A program made the translations under genes and the position numbers. A stretch of DNA of 5,586 bases from Bacillota bacterium (GTDB lineage: Bacteria > Bacillota > Desulfitobacteriia > Desulfitobacteriales > Desulfitobacteriaceae). The stretch covers positions 1 through 5,586 of the forward strand of contig JAEWCM010000160.1 of NCBI GenBank assembly GCA_023390635.1. Reading direction: 5' to 3'. Below, one piece after another: positions 1 through 4,558 of the stretch (positions are counted from its first letter, which is position 1; every line of letters begins with the position of its first letter). Below the pieces are notes generated by a model that made no database searches, was not told the DNA's origin, and saw only the letters and a list, made by a program, of their open reading frames with translations.

Positions 1-1253
1 TTGGCCTTAGGGCCGCTGACGATTTCCAATGAGGATTGGGCGGGAATCACAGTTCCGGCCGGAAAAGCAAAAGTTTCCTGGCCTTTTGTGCTCACAAGTT
101 TCCATCCTGTCAGATCAACATCCGAGGTGCTGTGATTAACCAGAGTCACAGTTTCCCCCACTAAGTCGATGGAGAGAATGGACACTTCTCCGGCAGAGCT
201 GTCAGATTGACCGGAAGTGAGGGCTTGAGCTGGTTGTTTAACAGAAATCTTTGTTCCATCGGAAGACAGAACTACCGTACCCGACTGATCGGTACGGAAT
301 ACTTGCACGTGAGCTTCTGCCAACCTTTTCAGGACAGTCTGACTGGGATGACCGTAGCTGTTATCCTTGCCTACGGAAATTACTGCATACTGGGGAGTGA
401 CGGCTTGGAGAAAGGACTGGGTTGTGGATGAGTCGCTGCCGTGATGTCCCACTTTAAGCACGGTTGCCTGCAAATTTCCGCTTTTCAGCATTTCTTTTTC
501 TGAAACGTTTTCCGCATCTCCTGTAAAAAGAAAAGACGTTGAGCCGTAGGTCAATTTCAATACGGCGCTGTAATTGTTGAGTTCGTCATATTGGCTGCTG
601 TATGGAGCAAGGAAGATCCCGGAGAAACCATCCACCCCCAGGCTAACACCTGATTTGGCCTGGATCTTTTTGGCACCGGAATCATCAACAGCATTGATGA
701 AGTCAGTAAAGGTACGGGTTGTGGTGGTGGCATTGGGCATATAGACTGCCTGGGGAGGAAAAGCCTTAATGACCGTGTCCAGACCGCCGATATGGTCTTC
801 ATGAGGATGGGTGGCAATCACAGCGTTAAGGTGGGTAATCCCCTGGGACTTTAAGTAAGCGACCACTTTTGTTCCATCATCATTGTTGCCTCCATCGATG
901 AGAATGGCTGTGCCTTTGGGGGATTGAACCAGAATACTATCCGCCTGTCCCACGTCAATAAAATGAACGGTCAATTCACTGGAATCAGATACAGAATCAG
1001 CAGAAGGCCGGGAACTGTCTGCTTGCATGGTGACTGCTTTATCAAAAGCCTGCCCTAAGGTGTCTTTTAACGGATCAGTTAAGGGAGAGAAAAAAGCAAG
1101 TTCGGCGATAAAGATCAGAGCGGAAAGAAAGGCCATAAAAAAGCGGGCGACTCCTGTTATTCTTTTTCCCATAAATAGATAGATAATGCCCAGCGGCGGA
1201 AGAAGAATCAGCATCAGCCAGAGCAGCAGGATATTTTGCTTCGATGAATTCAA
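1..1253 (-). CDS. ComEC/Rec2-like MBL-fold hydrolase with lamin-tail domain (C-terminus cut off)
   Basis: A continuous minus-strand frame of 417 codons runs off the left edge, so the C-terminus is missing. The TTG start at 1253 is chosen because AGGAGG (1261-1266) lies 7 nt upstream. Residues 8-28 and 36-54 are hydrophobic, with a basic loop (KR..R) between them. By the positive-inside rule this anchors the protein with its catalytic part outside. After a polar linker the metallo-beta-lactamase core follows: FIDVGQADS (98-106), the metal motif HPHEDH (149-154), TGDAE (244-248), VGHHGSDSS (268-276) and NSYGHP (298-303). These are signatures of the ComEC/Rec2 C-terminal hydrolase family. From about residue 357 a lamin-tail-type beta domain begins (SILSIDLVGETVTLVNHS, then LTGWKL), and only its first ~60 residues are present. 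The OB-fold and multi-helix channel domains of full ComEC are absent, so this is a free-standing relative and not comEC itself. A secreted nuclease or phosphoesterase is likely; the substrate is unknown. It is probably co-transcribed with the DUF3006 gene 38 nt upstream. Confidence 0.9.
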   Translation of the reverse strand, partial: MNSSKQNILLLWLMLILLPPLGIIYLFMGKRITGVARFFMAFLSALIFIAELAFFSPLTDPLKDTLGQAFDKAVTMQADSSRPSADSVSDSSELTVHFIDVGQADSILVQSPKGTAILIDGGNNDDGTKVVAYLKSQGITHLNAVIATHPHEDHIGGLDTVIKAFPPQAVYMPNATTTTRTFTDFINAVDDSGAKKIQAKSGVSLGVDGFSGIFLAPYSSQYDELNNYSAVLKLTYGSTSFLFTGDAENVSEKEMLKSGNLQATVLKVGHHGSDSSTTQSFLQAVTPQYAVISVGKDNSYGHPSQTVLKRLAEAHVQVFRTDQSGTVVLSSDGTKISVKQPAQALTSGQSDSSAGEVSILSIDLVGETVTLVNHSTSDVDLTGWKLVSTKGQETFAFPAGTVIPAQSSLEIVSGPKA

Positions 1254-1260
1254 TGATAAG

Positions 1261-1266
1261 CCTCCT
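1261..1266 (-). promoter_or_regulatory. Ribosome binding site fixing a TTG start
   Basis: AGGAGG on the minus strand, 7 nt before TTG at 1253-1251. No ATG lies at a comparable distance, so this site decides the start of the MBL-fold hydrolase. Confidence 0.85.
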
Positions 1267-1291
1267 AATTTAAAGTATCGTGCGAGTGTTT

Positions 1292-1492
1292 TTATTGATC
1301 AAAGAAATCCTTCATAATGAAGGTGGTTTCCCTGCGACGTTGGGCGCTGGCAGCCACATCAACATTAGCCTTGATGAGGATTACATCGCCTTCTTGGGCA
1401 TCGGGCAGTAATTTTTTTGGCAAATTGAAATATTGTTTCTCATCTCCCTCGATGACGATCCAGTCTCCTTCAAAACGATCAACAATATACAA
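1292..1492 (-). CDS. DUF3006 domain protein
   Basis: A 66-residue soluble protein. The start MYIVDRFEGDW, the following VIE, the central LPKKLLPDAQEGDVI stretch (about 24-38) and the basic region RRRETTFIMKDFF (52-64) match the small DUF3006 family, which is usually 60-90 residues and a single domain. Its function is unknown. The first codon is TTG, supported by AAAGGAGG (1500-1507) 7 nt upstream. The gene lies 38 nt upstream of, and in line with, the ComEC-like hydrolase. As I recall, DUF3006 genes often neighbour such MBL-fold proteins in Firmicutes, which suggests a joint role; that role is inferred and not demonstrated. No signal peptide or membrane segment is visible, so it should be cytoplasmic. 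If so, any contact with the hydrolase would be through the N-terminal membrane part or the mRNA. Confidence 0.85.
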   Translation of the reverse strand: MYIVDRFEGDWIVIEGDEKQYFNLPKKLLPDAQEGDVILIKANVDVAASAQRRRETTFIMKDFFDQ

Positions 1493-1499
1493 AAGAATC

Positions 1500-1507
1500 C
1501 CTCCTTT
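1500..1507 (-). promoter_or_regulatory. Ribosome binding site fixing a TTG start
   Basis: AAAGGAGG on the minus strand, 7 nt before the TTG at 1492-1490 of the DUF3006 gene. It is one of the strongest Shine-Dalgarno matches in the window. Confidence 0.85.
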
Positions 1508-1589
1508 GTTCAGATTAAGGGGAAAGGGCTTTTTCCTATTTATGATTTAAAACTTTTTGATGCTGCTGTTGTCTGCACTTTATAATGCT

Positions 1590-1619
1590 AATATAAAACT
1601 AATATACCATACAACACAA
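1590..1619 (-). promoter_or_regulatory. Weak candidate promoter for DUF3006-hydrolase unit
   Basis: On the minus strand TTGTGT (1619-1614) is followed after 18 nt by TATATT (1595-1590), about 97 nt before the DUF3006 start. The -35 half matches only 3 of 6 consensus bases, and other A/T-rich -10-like hexamers lie nearby (TATAAA about 10 nt downstream). A promoter must lie somewhere upstream of this gene pair, but this exact placement is tentative. Confidence 0.25.
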
Positions 1620-1747
1620 AGAGAGCAGTAATAAATGAAGTGCCTTTTAATCTGGAAGGCTTCATTGGTTTATTGCGACCTGCATAGTGATATTTAGCAT
1701 GTATCTTATTATGATAATAAACGATTGGGTTTACAAGATGGAGGATC

Positions 1748-1762
1748 AGGTGAAGTTCACCT
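1748..1762. repeat. Perfect 7-bp palindrome, possible operator
   Basis: AGGTGAA-G-TTCACCT is a perfect inverted repeat around position 1755. Its right part, AAGTTCACCT (1753-1762), differs by one base from the reverse complement of the AGGTTAACTT site at 1827-1836. It may therefore belong to the same operator family as the sites around the XRE promoter. The stem is short and has no T tract, so it is not a terminator. Confidence 0.45.
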
Positions 1763-1826
1763 ATAGATCTCAGATTTTTTATTTTAGCAGTTTGCCTGAG
1801 CATTAAGGGTAGCGTGGTCTGGTGAA

Positions 1827-1904
1827 AGGTTAACTTGATATGGAAAGGAGTTGTAGTATAATAGTGATGTAAGGTTAACGTGACATACGGCGTGAGATTA
1901 ACGC
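1827..1904. repeat. Three AGGTTAACnT-like repeats flanking a promoter
   Basis: Related decamers occur at 1827-1836 (AGGTTAACTT), 1872-1881 (AGGTTAACGT) and 1895-1904 (AGATTAACGC). The first two contain the self-complementary GTTAAC. The first overlaps the first two bases of the -35 box, the second lies about 10 nt after the -10 box near the expected transcription start, and the third is in the leader just before the XRE ribosome binding site. Spacings are 45 and 23 nt. The arrangement fits repressor sites, most simply for autoregulation by the XRE protein encoded next, but binding is inferred. Confidence 0.55.
1835..1862 (+). promoter_or_regulatory. Sigma-A-type promoter of the XRE-def unit
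   Basis: TTGATA (1835-1840) and a perfect TATAAT (1857-1862) are separated by 16 nt. Transcription would start near 1869, giving a leader of about 50 nt before the ATG at 1920. It is the best promoter match in the window and is bracketed by the AGGTTAAC repeats, which suggests repression. Confidence 0.8.
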
Positions 1905-1919
1905 AATAGAGGTGGGAAG

Positions 1920-2156
1920 ATGAAAAATCGTCTAAGGGAGCTCAGAGAGGCTTTAGGCATCACTCAGGAACAGTTAGGAGCTATGGTGGGAGTTTCGAGG
2001 CAAGCAATTAATGCGATTGAAACGGAAAAGTTTGAGCCTTCTATTTGGCTGGCTTATGATCTTTGTCAGGTGTTCCACTGTCCGATTGAAGAGGTTTTCT
2101 TATTTGCCCAAAGTGAGAGAAAGTCGCGGGCTCAGCAGAGCAAGGGAGTGATTTAG
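1920..2156 (+). CDS. Small XRE/Cro-CI family transcriptional regulator
   Basis: A 78-residue DNA-binding protein made of little more than one helix-turn-helix domain. The fold spans about residues 4-62. Helix 2 is around T15-V23 (TQEQLGAMV), the recognition helix is S26-E34 (SRQAINAIE), and the IEEVFLF ending (56-62) is typical of the 65-75-residue Cro/CI-like regulators of Firmicutes. A short polar tail rich in K, R, S and Q follows. GAGGTGG (1909-1915) precedes the ATG. The gene is first in its unit, downstream of a strong promoter flanked by AGGTTAAC repeats, so negative autoregulation is the simplest model. Its TAG stop is directly followed by the GTG of def with no intergenic base, so translation is probably coupled. 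The effector and any distant targets are unknown. Confidence 0.92.
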   Translation: MKNRLRELREALGITQEQLGAMVGVSRQAINAIETEKFEPSIWLAYDLCQVFHCPIEEVFLFAQSERKSRAQQSKGVI

Positions 2157-2627
2157 GTGGCTTTAAGACAGATTTTTCTATTTGACCATGAGATTCTTAG
2201 AAAAAAGAGTAAGTCTGTGGAAGAAGTAGATGACCGGATCAGAAAAATTCTGGATGATATGGCGGAGACCATGTATAATACGGAAAACGGCGGCGGCCTG
2301 GCCGCCCCCCAGGTAGGGCTGCTAAAACGCCTGGTGGTGATTGATATGGGTCAGGGATTGATCAAACTGGTCAATCCCCAGATCATTACCCAGGAGGGAG
2401 AGCAGGAAGTGATTGAGGGCTGCCTGAGCATTCCTGATGTGTGGGGTAAGGTCAGGCGGCCTCGCAATGTGACGGTAGAGGCATTAAATGAAAATGGCGA
2501 GAAGATTGTATTGACGGGGACGGGCGACATGGCAAAATGCTTTTGCCATGAAATTGACCATTTGGAAGGAATTTTGTTTACAGATCTGGTCACGGAATAT
2601 ATCAGGCCGAGAGGTGGACGAAGGTAA
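2157..2627 (+). CDS. def: Peptide deformylase
   Basis: A cytoplasmic metalloenzyme that removes the formyl group from the N-terminal Met of new proteins. At 156 residues it has the usual size. All three signature motifs are present: GGGLAAPQ (45-52, Q52 of the active site), EGCLS (87-91, C89 metal ligand) and HEIDH (131-135, H131 and H135 metal ligands, E132 catalytic base), followed by LEG. Enzymatic activity is therefore expected. The residue before HEIDH is Cys130 where many deformylases have Gln; I believe this variant is common in clostridial copies. Translation starts at GTG immediately after the XRE stop, with AAGGGAG about 8 nt upstream inside the XRE gene. The usual neighbours fmt and priA are not here. 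This may therefore be a second deformylase copy or a relocated one. The next gene starts 24 nt downstream. Confidence 0.96.
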   Translation: MALRQIFLFDHEILRKKSKSVEEVDDRIRKILDDMAETMYNTENGGGLAAPQVGLLKRLVVIDMGQGLIKLVNPQIITQEGEQEVIEGCLSIPDVWGKVRRPRNVTVEALNENGEKIVLTGTGDMAKCFCHEIDHLEGILFTDLVTEYIRPRGGRR

Positions 2628-2651
2628 AGGCAAAGGAGCAAAAGATTTGGC

Positions 2652-3386
2652 ATGGGCAACTTTTATATTGACGGCGAGGCCATTGAATATGAAGAAAAGA
2701 AATCAACCCGGGCCAAACGTCTTATTATTTCAATTCGAGCGGGCAAAATCAGAGTGACGGTTCCGCTGAAAGTCACATCGAGACAAGTAGCCCTCTTTGT
2801 GGAGGCTAAAAAGCATTGGGTCTATTCTCATTGGAAAGAGCAGCAAACGGTCCGAAAAGCTTTGGCAGAGCGGGATCTTTTCGTGGGGGTGGATTTTCTG
2901 TATCTTGGCCATCCGATTCATGTGCAGGCTACCCTAGTTCAAGCTCAACGGACAAAAGTACTATGTCAGGAAGGTGGACTGGAGCTTTTCATACCAAAAT
3001 CCCTTGTGGAGAATATGGAATTTACCGAACGGCAAGCGAGGGTAAAGGAAGTATTGAACGTATGGTACAAGGAAAATGCCCGTAAATTTTTTAAGGAAAA
3101 GCTGGATTACTATGGAGCAAAGATGAAAGTAGAATATCATGATTTTCGGGTCAAAGAACAAAAAACCAAGTGGGGGAGCTGTTCGGGAAAGGGAAATATC
3201 AATCTTAACTGGCGGCTTATGATGGCACCTGAGCAGGTGATAAACTATGTAGTGATCCATGAACTGGCCCACCTGCGTCATCCCAACCATGGCCCCCGGT
3301 TCTGGCAGTTCGTGGCAATGGTGATGCCTGACTATATGGAGTGGCGGGGATGGTTGAGAAAAAATGGGGCAAGTTTATGGCTGTAA
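2652..3386 (+). CDS. YgjP-type (DUF45) zinc metallopeptidase
   Basis: A 244-residue protein, the usual length for the YgjP/SprT-like DUF45 family. The N-terminal half has the family's beta-rich segment, with R20/R23, an IRVTVP strand and a KKHWV helix near 53-57. The C-terminal half carries KWGSCSGKGNINLNWRL (173-189), a hallmark of the family. The zinc site HELAH (203-207) follows, with NH at 212-213 supplying the likely third ligand, then FW (217-218). H203, H207 and E204 are intact, so it is a probable active gluzincin-like protease. The physiological substrate is not known for most members. The ATG at 2652 is the only reasonable start. AAAGGAG (2632-2638) is 13 nt away, rather long, which may lower translation. 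It lies between def and the YaiI/YqxD gene with gaps of about 25 nt. No signal peptide is visible, so it should be cytoplasmic. Confidence 0.92.
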   Translation: MGNFYIDGEAIEYEEKKSTRAKRLIISIRAGKIRVTVPLKVTSRQVALFVEAKKHWVYSHWKEQQTVRKALAERDLFVGVDFLYLGHPIHVQATLVQAQRTKVLCQEGGLELFIPKSLVENMEFTERQARVKEVLNVWYKENARKFFKEKLDYYGAKMKVEYHDFRVKEQKTKWGSCSGKGNINLNWRLMMAPEQVINYVVIHELAHLRHPNHGPRFWQFVAMVMPDYMEWRGWLRKNGASLWL

Positions 3387-3411
3387 GGAAAAGTTAAGGT
3401 GAGGAGATGCA

Positions 3412-3861
3412 ATGAAGATATTGGTTGATGCAGATGCCTGCCCGAAAAAAGTGTTGGAAATCTGTTGTTCTCTGGGGGAAAGATATGCAGTTCCCGTGTG
3501 GACAGTGGCCAGCTTTAATCATTCCATTCAATCGGCTCATCATATCGTAGTCGGCGGCGATTCCCAGGAAACGGATCTGAAAATCTTGAATTCAGTCTGT
3601 CCCGGAGATGTGGTGATCACTCAGGATTGGGGATTAGCAGCGGCTGTCTTGGGGCGTAAAGCTTATTGCATCGGCCCTGGAGGAAAGGAATATACCGATG
3701 CCAATATCGACTTTTTATTGGAGGAGAGAGCCTTGAAGGCTAAGTATCGGCGCGGAGGGGGAAGGACTAAAGGCCTGGGCAAACGCACAGCTAAAGATGA
3801 TCAAGATTTTAAAATAGCCTTGGAGCACCGTCTTGCACACTTAAAGACAGAAAGCCCCTAA
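3412..3861 (+). CDS. YaiI/YqxD family (UPF0178, DUF188) protein
   Basis: A 149-residue protein close to the family's usual ~150. Conserved blocks are ILVDADACP (3-11), GGDSQETDLKI (48-58), ITQDWGLAA (69-77), YTDANID (94-100) and the C-terminal GGGRTKGLGKRT (115-126). Acidic residues D6, D8, D55, D72, D96 and D100 at strand ends resemble the metal site of PIN/NYN-type nuclease folds, to which I believe this family is related. That would suggest RNA processing, but no activity is established to my knowledge. GAGGAG (3401-3406) lies 5 nt before the ATG. It is the last gene of the XRE-def unit: 25 nt after the metallopeptidase, and followed within about 80 nt by a strong terminator. Confidence 0.93.
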   Translation: MKILVDADACPKKVLEICCSLGERYAVPVWTVASFNHSIQSAHHIVVGGDSQETDLKILNSVCPGDVVITQDWGLAAAVLGRKAYCIGPGGKEYTDANIDFLLEERALKAKYRRGGGRTKGLGKRTAKDDQDFKIALEHRLAHLKTESP

Positions 3862-3883
3862 GGATAAATTGAGGATTTAAAGA

Positions 3884-3942
3884 CATACTAGGAGCGAACA
3901 AACTTGTGAGATGACTAGTATGGATTTAACAATACTCACAAG
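3884..3942 (+). repeat. Two interleaved 8-bp inverted repeats (possible pseudoknot)
   Basis: CATACTAG (3884-3891) is complementary to CTAGTATG (3915-3922), and CTTGTGAG (3903-3910) to CTCACAAG (3935-3942). The order A-B-A'-B' is that of an H-type pseudoknot, with connecting segments of 11, 4 and 12 nt; alternatively it gives two mutually exclusive hairpins with 23-24-nt loops. It sits 22 nt after the YaiI/YqxD stop and 1 nt before the terminator stem. It is therefore in the 3' UTR of the four-gene transcript, or at the far end of the spore-protein transcript on the other strand. Pairing is seen in the sequence; any function is inferred. Confidence 0.5.
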
Positions 3943-3943
3943 A

Positions 3944-3977
3944 AAAAGGGAGGAGCGTAGTTGCATTCCTCCCTTTT
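3944..3977. terminator. Strong, probably bidirectional intrinsic terminator
   Basis: AAAAGGGAGGA (3944-3954) pairs perfectly with TCCTCCCTTTT (3967-3977) across a 12-nt loop, an 11-bp stem. Read rightward it ends in TTTT. Read leftward it ends in TTTTTCTTGT. It lies between convergent genes and can end both the XRE-def unit and the spore-protein transcript. Confidence 0.88.
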
Positions 3978-4062
3978 GGTATAAGAAAGCCTGAATACCT
4001 TTTCAAACCGCGCATAAGATAAATAGGGAAAGAGCGGCTGTTGTGTAACAGAAAGTGAAGCA

Positions 4063-4239
4063 TCAGCGCTGATTTAAGTTCCGTTCTGCAATTTCTATGG
4101 CTTTTTTTACCATGTTCCCGCAATCCCCTGATGATACACCTTTAAATCCCTGGGACTGTAATGTATCGGCAAATCCTAATTCCTGAGCTACACGCATTTT
4201 CAATTCATCGGACATCATACTTTTTCTTCTTCTGGACAT
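4063..4239 (-). CDS. Small acid-soluble spore protein, alpha/beta type (diverged)
   Basis: A 58-residue basic protein that should coat DNA in the dormant spore and shield it from UV and hydrolysis. It starts MSRRRKS, has a first block ELKMRVAQELGF (12-23), and a second conserved block GVSSGDCGNMVKKAIEIAE (34-52), which is the family hallmark. The frame is open upstream to 4329, but the ATG at 4239 is chosen because GAAGGAGG (4247-4254) sits 7 nt before it. Oddities: typical members have Glu before the [IV]-A at the germination-protease site, but here it is Arg16; the usual GWGG is GFKG (31-34); and SSRD is SSGD (36-39). Germination cleavage may therefore be altered. Regulation by a forespore sigma factor is expected for the family. 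CATATAG (4302-4296) could be a -10 element, but no matching -35 is clear. It ends toward the shared terminator. Confidence 0.9.
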   Translation of the reverse strand: MSRRRKSMMSDELKMRVAQELGFADTLQSQGFKGVSSGDCGNMVKKAIEIAERNLNQR

Positions 4240-4246
4240 TTCAAAA

Positions 4247-4254
4247 CCTCCTTC
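4247..4254 (-). promoter_or_regulatory. Ribosome binding site of the spore protein gene
   Basis: GAAGGAGG on the minus strand, 7 nt before ATG 4239-4237. It fixes the start and rules out the 30-codon upstream extension of the frame. Confidence 0.88.
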
Positions 4255-4498
4255 AATTTCATCAGGCAGTGTTTTTGTACCTTTATCTAGTGTTTCTATA
4301 TGACGCAAGAATATTAATGTTGTTTGCAAACTGTTTCTGACAAAACAGGGAAGAAATGAGCTGGAAAAGGTTGTCGCAAATTCTAATCAGAATAATACTT
4401 AACGCCATTTATTGTTTAGCCACCTGTAATAGTTCTGTTTTATGATAAAACCGTATTTAAAAATATTCTAATGAAGTTATTTCTTATCTAGGTAAAAA
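4255..4498. other. AT-rich divergent intergenic region
   Basis: This separates the leftward spore gene from the rightward TIM-barrel gene. No gene is seen. It contains the palindrome TTTGCAAA (4323-4330), a small hairpin CTGTTT/AAACAG (4331-4336 with 4343-4348), and the palindrome GTTTTAT-G-ATAAAAC (4437-4451). The spore-gene promoter must lie in its left part but could not be placed firmly. Confidence 0.55.
4437..4451. repeat. Perfect 7-bp palindrome upstream of a promoter
   Basis: GTTTTAT-G-ATAAAAC is centred on 4444, about 58 nt before the -10 box at 4502. It could be a regulator site for the TIM-barrel gene. In such AT-rich DNA a chance palindrome is also plausible. Confidence 0.35.
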
Positions 4499-4507
4499 TG
4501 ATATAAT
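4499..4507 (+). promoter_or_regulatory. Extended -10 promoter of the TIM-barrel gene
   Basis: TGA-TATAAT combines a consensus -10 box (4502-4507) with the TGn extension. The -35 region (around 4477-4486) is a poor match, as is common for extended -10 promoters. Transcription would begin near 4514, giving a leader of about 45 nt. Confidence 0.65.
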
Positions 4508-4544
4508 GATGTAAAATATAACAGCTATTCCTTTTTCAGTACGC

Positions 4545-4550
4545 AAGGAG
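4545..4550 (+). promoter_or_regulatory. Ribosome binding site that moves the start to TTG
   Basis: AAGGAG (4545-4550) overlaps the in-frame GTG at 4550, so that GTG cannot use it. TTG at 4559-4561 lies 8 nt downstream in the same frame and is the better start. Confidence 0.8.
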
Positions 4551-4558
4551 TGAAATAT

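Larger units (their letters stand above)
1508..1825. other. Intergenic region between divergent units
   Basis: No convincing gene is seen here. The stretch holds a bulged inverted repeat (TGAAG at 1636-1640 and CCTT at 1643-1646, against AAGGCTTCA at 1656-1664) and the palindrome at 1748-1762. A minus-strand reading frame at 1588-1803 lacks a good ribosome binding site; its last 25 codons could encode a tiny hydrophobic peptide (see findings). Base composition is AT-rich, as expected for a double-promoter region. Confidence 0.6.

Noticed and set aside
557..817. 86-codon minus-strand frame within the hydrolase gene
   Set aside because: It is out of frame with the clear MBL-fold coding sequence on the same strand and has a composition typical of a shadow frame.
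1525..1548. Possible terminator hairpin GGAAA/TTTCC
   Set aside because: Only 5 bp, no plus-strand gene upstream to end, and it would lie in the leader of the DUF3006 gene on the other strand.
1588..1803. Full 71-codon minus-strand frame in the intergenic region
   Set aside because: No ribosome binding site or family likeness; it spans an operator-like palindrome and a promoter region. Only its last 25 codons are kept as a weak observation.
2351..3290. Antisense frames opposite def and the YgjP gene (2351-2659, 2730-2921, 2961-3290)
   Set aside because: They are shadows of genes carrying intact catalytic motifs, with no ribosome binding sites or domains.
4062..4073. 12-nt palindrome ATCAGCGCTGAT over the spore gene stop codon
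   Set aside because: Too short and without a loop or T tract to be a terminator; the clear terminator lies at 3944-3977.
4240..4329. N-terminal extension of the spore protein frame on the minus strand
   Set aside because: The strong ribosome binding site at 4247-4254 lies inside it, and the residues it would add do not resemble SASPs.
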